DNA of 64,000 nucleotides from Variovorax sp. CF079 (GTDB lineage Bacteria > Pseudomonadota > Gammaproteobacteria > Burkholderiales > Burkholderiaceae_C), in NCBI RefSeq assembly GCF_900101545.1, contig NZ_FMZU01000004.1, positions 186,001-250,000 of the forward strand, read 5' to 3'. The notes beneath the pieces were generated by a model, which saw nothing but the letters and a program-made list of their open reading frames with translations, made no database searches and had not been told where the DNA came from. This document shows positions 1 through 7,940 of the stretch, in pieces (within the stretch, counting starts at the first letter, position 1; every line of letters starts with the position of its first letter). Both the position numbers and the translations under genes were made by a program.

Positions 1-512
1 GCGCGCTCGGCCGTCGTCATGAACGGGTTCTCCGCGGCACTCCGCCAGACGATGAAGCGGAGCCTGGCGTGGTCCCGTGCGGCGCGCCGCAGGTTCGAGA
101 AGGCCAGGACCGGGTGGTCGAAGAACATGACGCCGAAGCGCGACATGATCAGGTCGAAGCTCGCGGGCTCGAAGGCGTGGGTCTGCGCGTCGGCACGGAT
201 GAAGCTTGCCGGCGTGTCTTCCCGTTCGGCGCGTGCCCGGGCGGCGGCGATCAGTAGGTCCGAAATGTCGACGCCGATGCAGTGGCCCGTCGCGCCGAGC
301 AGCCGCGCAACGGCGAGCGTCGTGCTGCCGGTACCGCAGCCGACGTCGAGCACCCGCTGCCCGGATCCGGCGCGGACCACTTCGACGAGCAGGTCTTCGA
401 AGGGCTCGAGCACCTGGTCGATCACCTCCTGTGCCTCGACCCAGGCACGCCCTGCGCGGCCGTTCCAAAGCGCCGTCTGCTCGTTGTTGTCGGTCTGTTG
501 CGTGACATCCAT
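1..512 (-). CDS. Class I SAM-dependent methyltransferase (3' part cut by window edge)
   Basis: The reading frame begins with ATG at 512 on the minus strand and runs open past base 1, so only about 170 N-terminal residues are visible. The motif VLDVGCGTGSTTLAVA is the glycine-rich SAM-binding motif I of Rossmann-fold methyltransferases, followed by an acidic strand end (GVDIS) and a later FDLIMSRFGVMFFD stretch typical of UbiE/SmtA-like small-molecule methyltransferases. A purine-rich ribosome site (AAGGAAAA) precedes the start. The substrate cannot be told. The gene is divergent from the MerR-type regulator at 588 and shares a palindromic operator with it, so that regulator probably controls it. 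Confidence 0.85.
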   Translation of the reverse strand, partial: MDVTQQTDNNEQTALWNGRAGRAWVEAQEVIDQVLEPFEDLLVEVVRAGSGQRVLDVGCGTGSTTLAVARLLGATGHCIGVDISDLLIAAARARAEREDTPASFIRADAQTHAFEPASFDLIMSRFGVMFFDHPVLAFSNLRRAARDHARLRFIVWRSAAENPFMTTAER

Positions 513-560
513 GGTCGTTTTCCTTTGCTTGCCCTCGAGAGGCGGAAGCTAGACTGTGCA

Positions 561-580
561 ACTTCAAGTCGACTTGAGGT
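561..580. promoter_or_regulatory. MerR-type operator between divergent genes
   Basis: ACTTCAAGTC/GACTTGAGGT is a 20-bp inverted repeat matching at 9 of 10 positions per arm, very like known SoxR/MerR-class operators (CCTCAAG...CTTGAGG). On the minus strand TTGACC (583-578) lies upstream of the dyad and CACAGT (558-553) downstream, with a 19-bp spacer. Long spacers are the hallmark of promoters that MerR proteins activate by DNA distortion. I infer activation of the methyltransferase gene and probable autoregulation. The -10 match is weak. Confidence 0.7.
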
Positions 581-587
581 CAAGAGA

Positions 588-1031
588 ATGATGCACCTGG
601 ACATCGCCGAGGTGGCGCAGCGATCCGGCGTTCCCGCGTCGACGCTGCGCTTCTATGACGAAAAGGGGCTGATCGCCTCCACCGGCAGGCGCGGCCTGCG
701 CCGCCTGTTCGATCCCGGCGTGCTGGAGCGGCTGGCGCTGATCGCGCTGGGGCGCGCGGCCGGCTTCTCGCTCGACGAGATCGCGCTCCTGTTCACGCGC
801 GAGGCGCAGCCGCGCATCGACCGCCAGATGCTCGCGGCCAAGGCGCAGGAGCTGGACAAGACGATCCGCAAACTGAGCGCCATGCGCGACGGCCTGCTGC
901 ACGCCGCTGCCTGCCCCGCGCCGAGCCACATGGAATGCCCCACCTTCCGTCGCATCCTGCAGGCCGCCGCGACCGGCGCTGTCGGAGCGCGAAAGAAGAG
1001 GGCTCCGCAGCCACCGGCACGCATCGCCTGA
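588..1031 (+). CDS. MerR-family transcriptional regulator
   Basis: The 147-residue protein starts with a winged helix-turn-helix (DIAEVAQRSGVPASTLRFYD, then GLIAS and R-rich wing), the MerR DNA-binding domain, followed by a dimerisation helix around residues 85-105. The C-terminal effector region has two cysteines in a CPAPSHMECP stretch, which could bind metal or sense redox state, but I cannot assign the ligand. Start choice is between adjacent ATGs at 588 and 591; an AAGAGA ribosome site lies close upstream. It is divergent from the methyltransferase and sits beside a MerR-type palindrome. The product is probably a dimeric repressor/activator of its neighbour. Confidence 0.88.
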   Translation: MMHLDIAEVAQRSGVPASTLRFYDEKGLIASTGRRGLRRLFDPGVLERLALIALGRAAGFSLDEIALLFTREAQPRIDRQMLAAKAQELDKTIRKLSAMRDGLLHAAACPAPSHMECPTFRRILQAAATGAVGARKKRAPQPPARIA

Positions 1032-1052
1032 TCCTGCGCAGCGCCGCGCGCC

Positions 1053-1069
1053 CATAAGCCGCGCTTATG
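1053..1069. promoter_or_regulatory. Putative LysR-type box upstream of the Bug/amidohydrolase operon
   Basis: CATAAGC-CGC-GCTTATG is a perfect 7-bp inverted repeat and contains the T-N11-A core of LysR-type binding sites. It lies 104 bp before the first gene of the operon starting at 1173. The only LysR regulator nearby is encoded at 4842-5738 at the far end of the same island, so I infer it as the likely binder. The dyad has no T-run, so it is not a good terminator for the MerR gene. Confidence 0.5.
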
Positions 1070-1172
1070 TAAAAGCAACGCAAAACGGCGTTCCCTTCAG
1101 TACTGTGCGTGTCGATACTTGCCGCCAGCCACGCTGCAGCATCCCTCACAACACGTACCTGGAGACATCGCC

Positions 1173-2138
1173 ATGCATCTTTCTTCCCGACTCGTCCTGC
1201 TCGCCGGCCTGGCAGCCGCGCTGGCCTGCGGGACTGTGTCCGCCCAGACCTGGCCCGCCAAGCCGATCCGACTGGTCGTGCCCTTCGCGGCCGGCGGCGC
1301 CAACGACCTGATGGCGCGCGCTGCGGCCGAAGGCGCATCGAAGGCGCTGGGCCAGCCCATCGTGGTCGACAACAAGCCCGGCGCCGGCGCCACGCTGGGC
1401 GCGGACATCGTCGCCAAGAGCGCGCCCGACGGCTACACCTTCCTGGTGAGCGCGGCCGGCGTGATCTCCAACAGCATGATCAAGAAGCACCTGCCCTACA
1501 AGGACAGCGACCTGGTGCCGGTCGGCATGATCGGCCTCGCGCCCTCGGTGATCCTGGTGCCGGCCGACGCGCCCTACAAGGACCTGAAGGAATTCATCGC
1601 GGCCTCCAAGACGGGCGCCGGCTTCCACTGGGCGACCGCGGGCACCGGCAGCACGCCGCATTTCGTCGAGGGCATGCTGGAGACGAAGTACGGCGCCAAG
1701 CTCGACGTGGTGCCCTACAAGAGCGGCTCGGAGTCGATCACCGCGGTGCTCGGCAAGCAGGTCGAGGCGACGTCGGAGGCCAGCATCGTCGCGCTGCCCT
1801 ACCTCAAGAGCGGCAAGCTGAAGGCGCTGGCCAACACCTGGACCACACGCATCTCGGCCTATCCGGAGCTCTCCACGGCCTCGGAGCAAGGCTTCCCGGA
1901 CGTGCGCATCGCTCACTGGGCCGGCGTGCATGCGCCGCACGGCACGCCCGAGGCGGTGCTCGACAAGATGAGCGCCGCCATCGACGCGGCCATGAAGACC
2001 CCGGCCATCGCCGACAAGCTCAAGGGGATGGGCATCGAGCCGATCGGCGGCACGCGCGCCTCCTTCGTGCAGTTCGTCGATGCCGAGCGCGCGCGCCTGG
2101 GCGCGGTGGTCAAGGCCACGGGCATGAAGGACGAATGA
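1173..2138 (+). CDS. Bug-family periplasmic solute-binding protein (TctC-like)
   Basis: The 321-residue product has a Sec signal peptide (hydrophobic residues 5-20, predicted cleavage after residue 24, TVSA/QTWPAKP). The mature N-terminus WPAKPIRLVVPFAAGG is the signature of the tripartite tricarboxylate transporter receptor family expanded in betaproteobacteria. Such proteins bind carboxylates in the periplasm and feed a TctAB-type permease, but no permease gene is in the window. I chose ATG 1173 because a GGAG site sits 9 nt upstream and the signal peptide then begins correctly. It overlaps the next gene by ATGA, indicating an operon with the two enzymes downstream. Confidence 0.92.
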   Translation: MHLSSRLVLLAGLAAALACGTVSAQTWPAKPIRLVVPFAAGGANDLMARAAAEGASKALGQPIVVDNKPGAGATLGADIVAKSAPDGYTFLVSAAGVISNSMIKKHLPYKDSDLVPVGMIGLAPSVILVPADAPYKDLKEFIAASKTGAGFHWATAGTGSTPHFVEGMLETKYGAKLDVVPYKSGSESITAVLGKQVEATSEASIVALPYLKSGKLKALANTWTTRISAYPELSTASEQGFPDVRIAHWAGVHAPHGTPEAVLDKMSAAIDAAMKTPAIADKLKGMGIEPIGGTRASFVQFVDAERARLGAVVKATGMKDE

Positions 2139-3013
2139 CGATGACGAAGGCCATCCATCCCGGCACGCTGTTGCGGCAAAAGGTCGAAGCCAAGCGCGGC
2201 CTGCTGGTGCCGGGCGCGGCCAACGCGCTGGCCGCGCGCGTCATCGAGGAGCTCGGTTTCGAGGCCGTGTACCTGAGCGGCGCCGGGCTCACCAACACCT
2301 TCTACGGCATCCCCGACCTGGGCTTCGTCCACCTGGGCGATCTCGCGCAGCACACGGCCGCGCTGCGCGATGCGGTGAAGCTGCCCATCATCGTCGACGC
2401 CGACACCGGCTTCGGCAACGCGCTCAACGTGCAGCACACGGTGCGCACGCTGGAGCGCGCTGGCGCCAACGCGATCCAGCTGGAAGATCAGGTGAGCCCC
2501 AAGAAGTGCGGGCACTTCGAGGGCAAGGCGGTGATCGCGCAGGGCGAGATGCTCGGCAAGGTGAAGGCGGCGGTCGATGCCCGGGTGCATGCCGACTTCC
2601 TGGTGATCGCGCGCACCGACGCGGCCGCGGTCGAAGGCATCGACGCTGCGATCGCGCGCGCCGCGGCCTATGCCGAGGCCGGGGCCGACATCACCTTCGT
2701 GGAGGCGCCCGAGTCGCTCGAAGCGCTGCGTCGCATTCCGCGCGAGCTGGCCTGCCCGCAGGTGGTCAACGTGGTGATCGGCGGCAAGACGCCGACGCTG
2801 GACGCGGCCGAGTTCGGCGCCATGGGCTTCGGCCTGGTGCTCTATGCCAACGCGGCGCTGCAGGGCGCGGTGCGCGGCATGACGCTGGCGCTGCAAGGCC
2901 TGCGCGAGCGCGGCCGGCTGGACGAGGCGAGCGGCCTGGTCGCCACCTTCGCCGAGCGCCAGGCGCTGGTGCGCAAGAAGGAATTCGATGAGCTCGATGC
3001 GCGCTACGCCTGA
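2135..3013 (+). CDS. Isocitrate lyase/PEP mutase superfamily enzyme
   Basis: The 292-residue protein is a TIM-barrel enzyme of the ICL/PEPM family. Visible signatures are the metal-binding VDADTGFGN (residues 88-95) and the catalytic loop KKCGH (123-127), which is typical of lyases such as 2-methylisocitrate or 2,3-dimethylmalate lyase rather than PEP mutase. It probably cleaves a C-C bond of a substituted malate or decarboxylates an oxaloacetate-like acid, but the exact substrate cannot be read. Translation starts at ATG 2135 inside the preceding stop, or at ATG 2141. The end overlaps the amidohydrolase start by 26 nt. Its place between binding-protein genes suggests breakdown of an imported carboxylate. 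Confidence 0.85.
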   Translation: MTMTKAIHPGTLLRQKVEAKRGLLVPGAANALAARVIEELGFEAVYLSGAGLTNTFYGIPDLGFVHLGDLAQHTAALRDAVKLPIIVDADTGFGNALNVQHTVRTLERAGANAIQLEDQVSPKKCGHFEGKAVIAQGEMLGKVKAAVDARVHADFLVIARTDAAAVEGIDAAIARAAAYAEAGADITFVEAPESLEALRRIPRELACPQVVNVVIGGKTPTLDAAEFGAMGFGLVLYANAALQGAVRGMTLALQGLRERGRLDEASGLVATFAERQALVRKKEFDELDARYA

Positions 3014-3818
3014 GCCGATCGCCGCGGTCGACAGCCACGCCCACGTGTTCCGGTGCGGCCTGTCGCTGGCGCCGGTGCATCGCCACGCGCCCGACTACGA
3101 CGCGCTCTTGCCCGACTACCTCGCGCTGCTCGACGCGCATGCGGTCTCGCATGCGGTGCTGGTGCAGCCGAGCTTCCTGGGCACCGACAACAGCTTCCTG
3201 CTCGATGCGCTGCGCGCCTGTCCAGAGCGGCTGCGCGGCGTCGTGATCGTCGAGCCGAGCATCGGCGAGAGCGAATTGGCGGCGCTGGAGCGGCAAGGCG
3301 TCTGCGGCATCCGGCTCAACCTCGTCGGGCTGCCCATTCCCGACTTCGCGCTTGCCGAATGGCAGCGCCTGTTCGAGCGTGTGCGTGCGCTCGACTGGCA
3401 TGTGGAGCTGCATCGCGAGTCGCGCGACCTGCCGCTGGCCGGGCAGTCCATCCTCGATGCCGGCTGCAAGCTGGTGGTGGACCACTTCGGCCGGCCCGGC
3501 CCGGCGCCCGGCGACGACGAAGGCTTCGCCTGGCTGCTGCGCAGCGCTTCGACCGGGCGCGTGTGGGTCAAGCTCTCAGCGGCCTACCGCAACTGGCCCG
3601 ACCAGCGCGGCAGCGCGGCCCGCGCCGCTGCACAGGCCCTGCTGCAGGCGCTGGGTGCCGGCCGCCTGCTGTGGGGCAGCGACTGGCCGCACACGCAACA
3701 CCAGGATCTGGCCGATTACGGATCCACCCAGGCGGCGCTGGCCGACTGGGTGCCGGATGCCGAGGCGCGCCGGCGCATCCTGGTCGACACACCCGCCGCG
3801 CTGTTCCGTTTCGCCTGA
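2988..3818 (+). CDS. Amidohydrolase-family hydrolase (2-pyrone-4,6-dicarboxylate lactonase-like)
   Basis: The 276-residue product belongs to the amidohydrolase-2 group of metal-dependent TIM-barrel hydrolases. The N-terminal metal site VDSHAHVF (HAH at 17-19), a central VVDHFGRP histidine near residue 165 and the late WGSDWPHT aspartate near residue 230 are all present, so the enzyme should be active. Relatives hydrolyse lactones (LigI) or decarboxylate/hydrolyse cyclic acids. Translation starts at ATG 2988 inside the end of the upstream lyase gene, so the two are probably coupled. With the lyase and two Bug proteins it forms a short route for a ring-derived or dicarboxylic acid; this is inference. 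Confidence 0.85.
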   Translation: MSSMRATPEPIAAVDSHAHVFRCGLSLAPVHRHAPDYDALLPDYLALLDAHAVSHAVLVQPSFLGTDNSFLLDALRACPERLRGVVIVEPSIGESELAALERQGVCGIRLNLVGLPIPDFALAEWQRLFERVRALDWHVELHRESRDLPLAGQSILDAGCKLVVDHFGRPGPAPGDDEGFAWLLRSASTGRVWVKLSAAYRNWPDQRGSAARAAAQALLQALGAGRLLWGSDWPHTQHQDLADYGSTQAALADWVPDAEARRRILVDTPAALFRFA

Positions 3819-3867
3819 GTCATCAACAGAAAAGGGGTGCCGGCATCGGCGCCCGAAGGAGACACCG

Positions 3868-4854
3868 ATGTTCCATCCCTCACGCTTCGCGCGCGCCTTC
3901 ATCCGTGCCGCGGGCGGCGCGACCCTGCTGCTCGCAGCCCTCGGCGCACAGGCGCAAGCCTGGCCGGCCAAGCCGGTGCGCCTGGTCGTGACCTATCCGC
4001 CGGGCGGCACGGTCGATGCGGTGGCGCGCATCATCGGACCCAAGCTCTCGGCCCGGCTCGGCCAGCCGGTGGTGATCGACAACCGCGGCGGCGCCGGCGG
4101 CGCGATCGGCGGCGAGCTGGTCGCCAAGAGCCCGGCCGACGGCTATACCTTGATGCTCGACGCCTCCAACCATGCGCAGAACCCGGCCCTGCGCAGCAAG
4201 ATGCCCTTTGACACGCTGCGCGACTTCGCGCCGGTCTCGCTCTTGGTCAAGGTGCCCAATATCCTCGTGGTGCATCCCGGTGCGCCGATCGCGAGCGTCA
4301 AGGACCTGATCGCCCAAGCCAAGGCGCGGCCGGGGGAGATCAATTACGCCTCCTCGGGCAACGGGTCCTCGCCGCATCTGGCGGCCGAGCTCTTCGATTC
4401 GATGGCCAAGACGCGCATGACGCACGTGGCCTACAAGGGCGGCGGCCCGGCGCTCACCGACGTCATGGCGGGCCAGGTGCCGGTGTTCTTCGCCAGCCTG
4501 GGTTCGGGCATGCCCTACATCCAGAGCGGCAAGCTGCGGCCGCTCGCAATCGGCGGCAAGACGCGCTCGCCGGTGCTGCCCGAGGTGCCGACCCTCGCGG
4601 AGTCGGGCCTGCCGGGCTACGAGATGTACGAGTGGAATGCGGTCTTCGTGCCGGCGGGCACGCCGGCTGCGGTGATCGCGCGGCTCTCGAAGGAGATCGC
4701 CGCCACCGTCAAGGACCCGGAGGTGCGCCAGCGGCTGGAGGCCATGGGCGCCGAGGTGATCGGCTCCGATCCGTCAGAGCTCGATGCGTTCCGCCGCGCC
4801 GAGCTCGCGAAGTGGAGCCGGCTCGCCAAGGAGAACAAGCTTCAGCTCGATTGA
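3868..4854 (+). CDS. Second Bug-family periplasmic solute-binding protein
   Basis: The 328-residue protein has an N-terminal signal (positively charged residues 6-13, hydrophobic 17-26, cleavage after GAQA at residue 29) and the Bug mature start AWPAKPVRLVVTYPPGG. It is a paralogue of the protein at 1173 but clearly diverged. A strong GAAGGAGAC ribosome site precedes ATG 3868, and the gene starts 49 nt after the amidohydrolase, so it ends the same operon. Its 3' end overlaps the 3' end of the convergent LysR gene by 13 nt. Two receptors in one operon could widen the range of ligands. Confidence 0.92.
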   Translation: MFHPSRFARAFIRAAGGATLLLAALGAQAQAWPAKPVRLVVTYPPGGTVDAVARIIGPKLSARLGQPVVIDNRGGAGGAIGGELVAKSPADGYTLMLDASNHAQNPALRSKMPFDTLRDFAPVSLLVKVPNILVVHPGAPIASVKDLIAQAKARPGEINYASSGNGSSPHLAAELFDSMAKTRMTHVAYKGGGPALTDVMAGQVPVFFASLGSGMPYIQSGKLRPLAIGGKTRSPVLPEVPTLAESGLPGYEMYEWNAVFVPAGTPAAVIARLSKEIAATVKDPEVRQRLEAMGAEVIGSDPSELDAFRRAELAKWSRLAKENKLQLD

Positions 4855-5738
4855 GGTACGGGGCCCAGCAATTCGGCGAACGCATCGGCAAAGGTGGGTC
4901 GCGAGCGTGCCAGCCACATCGCCGACAGCTCGAAGGCGGGCAGGTCCGCGCCGTCGCGCACCTCGGCATAGCGCACGCCTTCATGGCGCAGCGCATGCAC
5001 CGAGCGCGGCAGCAGCGACCAGCCGAGGCCTGCGGCCACACAGGCCAGCACGGTCAGCGTGCGGTTGGCGTCCTGCACCACCTGCACTTGGTGGCCGGCG
5101 CGGCGGATCGCGCCCAGCAGCTGGCTGCGCAGGGCCGGAATCTGTTGCTCGGGAAACCAGACCAGCCCATGCTGCGCGATCTCGGCCAGGGACACGCAGC
5201 CGTCGGCGGCCACCTCGTAGGCGGCGGGCAGTGCGGCCACCATCGGATCCTCGCCCAGGCGCTGCTCGTTCACCTTGGCATTGAAGGACACGGGCGGATG
5301 CAGCAGCGCGATGTCGATGCGGCCGCCCGCCAGTGCGTCGACCTGCTCGGCATTGCTCATCTCGCGCAGCACCACGTCGAGCTGCGGATGGGCGGCGCGC
5401 AGCAGGCGCAGCGCGCGCGGCAACACCTCGTAGATGGCATGGGTCACGAAGCCGATGGTGAGCCGGCCTGCGCGGCCCGCCGCCATGGCCCGGGCGCGCT
5501 CGGCCGCCGCGTCGGCGTGGGCCAGGCTGGCGCGAACGTCCTCCACGATCGCGAGGCCGGCCTCGGTCAGCGTGGCGCCGCGCCGCGTGCGCGTGAAGAG
5601 CGGCGTGCCGATCTCGCGCTCGAGCCGGTTCAGCGTCTGCGTGAGCGCCGGCTGCGCGAGGCCCAATTGCTCGGCCGCGCGCGTGAGGCTGCCGGCCTCG
5701 CTGACCGCGAGGATGCAGCGCATCTGGCGGGTGTCCAT
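4842..5738 (-). CDS. LysR-family transcriptional regulator
   Basis: The 298-residue protein has the LysR N-terminal winged helix (residues 1-60: QMRCILAVSEAGSLTRAAEQL...QPALTQTLNRLE) and a C-terminal periplasmic-binding-like effector domain (from about residue 90, GRLTIGFV). Such proteins act as tetramers on T-N11-A palindromes, and one such box lies at 1053-1069 upstream of the facing operon. Its ATG shares one base with the stop of the flavoprotein gene (TGATG), so the two are co-transcribed on the minus strand. I infer it controls the Bug/lyase/amidohydrolase operon in response to the imported acid. Confidence 0.92.
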   Translation of the reverse strand: MDTRQMRCILAVSEAGSLTRAAEQLGLAQPALTQTLNRLEREIGTPLFTRTRRGATLTEAGLAIVEDVRASLAHADAAAERARAMAAGRAGRLTIGFVTHAIYEVLPRALRLLRAAHPQLDVVLREMSNAEQVDALAGGRIDIALLHPPVSFNAKVNEQRLGEDPMVAALPAAYEVAADGCVSLAEIAQHGLVWFPEQQIPALRSQLLGAIRRAGHQVQVVQDANRTLTVLACVAAGLGWSLLPRSVHALRHEGVRYAEVRDGADLPAFELSAMWLARSRPTFADAFAELLGPVPQSS

Positions 5739-7276
5739 CAGCTTCGCTTGTCCGGCGCGTACCAGCGGGTCGCGATCAGTTCCGGCTCATCGTGTGCCAG
5801 CAGGCGCGCCCAGTGGCGGTCGGCGTCCTCGACGAACAGGTCGCGCGCGATCGCGTGGGCCAGGCGCGTGGCACCGATCGCGAGGCCGGGGATGTCACCC
5901 GCCAGCGCGCCGTGGCTCATGGTGGCGCCCCAGTTGAACAGGCGCATGCGCGAGAGCGCCTCGGCCTCGGTGCTGCCGGCGACGCCCGTGCGGCCGCGCA
6001 GTTCGAAGCCCGCACCCAGGTAGGGGAAGCGCGCCGGCTCGGGATAGCGCTGCGCCTCCTCGGGCAGCACGTGCTGGGCCCAGGTGTCGACCAGCGGCGT
6101 GTAGCGCGCGATCTCGGGGCGGTCGAGCAGGTCGACGTCGAAGCCGGTGCCGAAGATCACGGCGTCGAAGCGTTCGCTGCCGCCGTTCGGCGTGCTGACC
6201 TCCACGCCTTCCGCATCGGGCGCCACGTCCAGCCAGGGCGTGCCGAGCAGCAGTGTGAAGGCCGCGTGCGCATCGCAGCGGCGCACGGTTTCCCAGGGCG
6301 GCGGCACCTGCTCGTCGAAGATGTAGGTATAGACGCGCCACTTGCGCGCATCGTCCAGGCCTTCGAAGCCGCGCAGGAAGCCGTGGCTCGATGCGGCCTT
6401 GCTCTTGTTGACCTGCGGCAATTGCGGCCGGCGCGCAAACAGCACGACCTCCGCGGCGCCGGCCTCCAGCGCGCAGGCCGCGTTGTCGAAGGCCGAGGCG
6501 CCAGCGCCCAGCACGCCGATGCGCTTGCCGGCCAGCGCGGCGAAGTCGATCGCGTCGGCCGAATGGAACACCCGGCCGGCCGTGTGCGGGTCGTCGCGCC
6601 GCAAGGACGGAAAAGACGGCCAGCGCGGCGCGCCGCTGCCGTCGCGGCCCAGCGCCAGCACCAGCTGCCGCGTGCGCACGGTTTCGCGCCGGCCCTGCGG
6701 GTCCGTGAGTTCGACCGCGAGCAGCCGCCCATCGTCGCTGTGCGACACGGAGCGCAGCGCGACGCCGTTGTCCACCGGCAGGCCGACGGTGTCGCGCACC
6801 CACAGCAGGTAGTCGCGCCAGTCGATGCGGCCGATCTTGTGCAGCGCAGCCCAGCCTTCGATGCCGTGCTGCGCCTCGTACCAGGCGCGGAAAGAAAGCG
6901 ATGGCACGCCGAGCTCGGGGCCGCCGACCTGCTTGGGGCTGCGCAGCGTGAGCATGCGCGCATAGGTGCCCCATGGGCCTTCGTCGCCGCGCGCGGCGCG
7001 GTCGATCACGCGGATGTGGGTCACGCCTTCCTTGCGCAATGCGAAGGCGGCGGTCTGGCCGCACATGCCGGCGCCGGCCACCAGCACGTCGAGCACCGGC
7101 GTGTCGGCATCGGCCGATTCGGCCGGCAGCACCCAGGCGGGCGGCGGCAGGTTGATGCGCTCGAGATCGGCGCGCACTTGCGCAGCCAGCTTTTCGAGCG
7201 CCGCCGCATCGCGCGGGCTCGCGGTGAATTGCACAGGCACCGGCGGCAGGGCGTCGGAAGAGAGGTCGTCAGGCAT
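5738..7276 (-). CDS. FAD/NAD(P)-binding flavoprotein monooxygenase-like protein
   Basis: The 512-residue product has two dinucleotide-binding folds: VLVAGAGMCGQTAAF (GAGMCG, residues 68-73) for FAD and IGVLGAGASAFDNAA near residue 255 for NAD(P)H, arranged as in class B flavin monooxygenases, with a third VIFGTGFDVD motif near residue 400. An N-terminal extension of about 60 residues precedes the FAD fold. I chose ATG 7276 because it leaves a full-length family member; the frame stays open much further upstream but antisense to dapF, which is not credible. No Shine-Dalgarno sequence precedes the start; TATCTT ends 6 nt before it. It is the first gene of a two-gene unit with the LysR regulator. 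Confidence 0.85.
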   Translation of the reverse strand: MPDDLSSDALPPVPVQFTASPRDAAALEKLAAQVRADLERINLPPPAWVLPAESADADTPVLDVLVAGAGMCGQTAAFALRKEGVTHIRVIDRAARGDEGPWGTYARMLTLRSPKQVGGPELGVPSLSFRAWYEAQHGIEGWAALHKIGRIDWRDYLLWVRDTVGLPVDNGVALRSVSHSDDGRLLAVELTDPQGRRETVRTRQLVLALGRDGSGAPRWPSFPSLRRDDPHTAGRVFHSADAIDFAALAGKRIGVLGAGASAFDNAACALEAGAAEVVLFARRPQLPQVNKSKAASSHGFLRGFEGLDDARKWRVYTYIFDEQVPPPWETVRRCDAHAAFTLLLGTPWLDVAPDAEGVEVSTPNGGSERFDAVIFGTGFDVDLLDRPEIARYTPLVDTWAQHVLPEEAQRYPEPARFPYLGAGFELRGRTGVAGSTEAEALSRMRLFNWGATMSHGALAGDIPGLAIGATRLAHAIARDLFVEDADRHWARLLAHDEPELIATRWYAPDKRS

Positions 7277-7297
7277 CGCCTGAAGATAATCCAGAAC
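7277..7297. promoter_or_regulatory. 21-bp divergent promoter region with two start-proximal -10 elements
   Basis: Only 21 bp separate the start codons of the flavoprotein (minus, 7276) and the isomerase (plus, 7298). On the plus strand GATAAT (7285-7290) ends 7 nt before ATG; on the minus strand TATCTT (7288-7283) ends 6 nt before ATG. The two hexamers overlap, so simultaneous polymerase binding is impossible and the two genes may be expressed alternately, both as leaderless transcripts. -35 elements would lie inside the opposite coding sequences and are weak. Confidence 0.45.
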
Positions 7298-7933
7298 ATG
7301 ATCGAACTCGACTGCTACTACAGCCTCTCTTCGCCCTGGGCGTATCTCGGCGGTCCGCAACTGCAGGACATCGTGCGCCGCCACCACGTGCGGCTCGTGC
7401 TCAAGCCCTACGATTTCCAGGCCGTGGTGCCGCAGACCGGCGGCATTCCGCTCAAGACGCGGCCCGAGCCGCGCCGCACCTACCATGCGCTCGAACTCGC
7501 GCGCTGGCGCGAGTATCTGGGCATGCCGCTCAACCTGGAGCCGAAGCACTATCCCAAGGGCCCGCCGGCCGATCCGAACTGGAACAAGTACCCGGGCTGG
7601 ATGGTGATCGCCGCCCAGCTGCAGGGGCTCGATGCGCAGCCGCTCTCGCATGCGCTCTTGCGCGCGCTGTGGGCCGAGGAACGCGACACCTCGGATGCCG
7701 CGGTGCGCATCGCGGTCGCCGACGAGAACGGCTACGACGGCGCCGCGCTGCAGGCGCTGGAGCAGGGGCCCGAAACCCAGGCCCGCTACCGTGCCAACAG
7801 CGCCGAGGCGGTGGAGAAGGGCGTGTTCGGCGCGCCGACCTTCATCCTCGAGGGCGAGCGCTTCTGGGGGCAGGACCGGTTGGCCTTCCTCGACCGGGCG
7901 ATCGACCGGATCAGGGCTGGCCGCGGCGGATAA
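7298..7933 (+). CDS. 2-hydroxychromene-2-carboxylate isomerase / DsbA-family oxidoreductase-like
   Basis: The 211-residue protein matches the kappa-class thioredoxin-fold family: [12 protein letters not shown] at the N-terminus replaces the DsbA CxxC with the serine (SPWAY) used to activate glutathione, and the C-terminal [21 protein letters not shown] is the conserved cis-Pro (GAPTF) region. In naphthalene and related pathways this enzyme isomerises hydroxychromene-2-carboxylate with glutathione. Here no other naphthalene genes are visible, so the substrate is open. It starts at ATG 7298 and its stop lies 7 nt before dapF. Confidence 0.85.
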   Translation: MIELDCYYSLSSPWAYLGGPQLQDIVRRHHVRLVLKPYDFQAVVPQTGGIPLKTRPEPRRTYHALELARWREYLGMPLNLEPKHYPKGPPADPNWNKYPGWMVIAAQLQGLDAQPLSHALLRALWAEERDTSDAAVRIAVADENGYDGAALQALEQGPETQARYRANSAEAVEKGVFGAPTFILEGERFWGQDRLAFLDRAIDRIRAGRGG

Positions 7934-7934
7934 T
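7929..7934 (+). promoter_or_regulatory. -10-like hexamer 6 nt before dapF start
   Basis: GATAAT is followed by CCCCCG and ATG. It overlaps the TAA stop of the preceding gene, so part of the match is forced. No Shine-Dalgarno sequence is present, as for many other unit-heading genes here. Confidence 0.35.
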
Positions 7935-7940
7935 CCCCCG

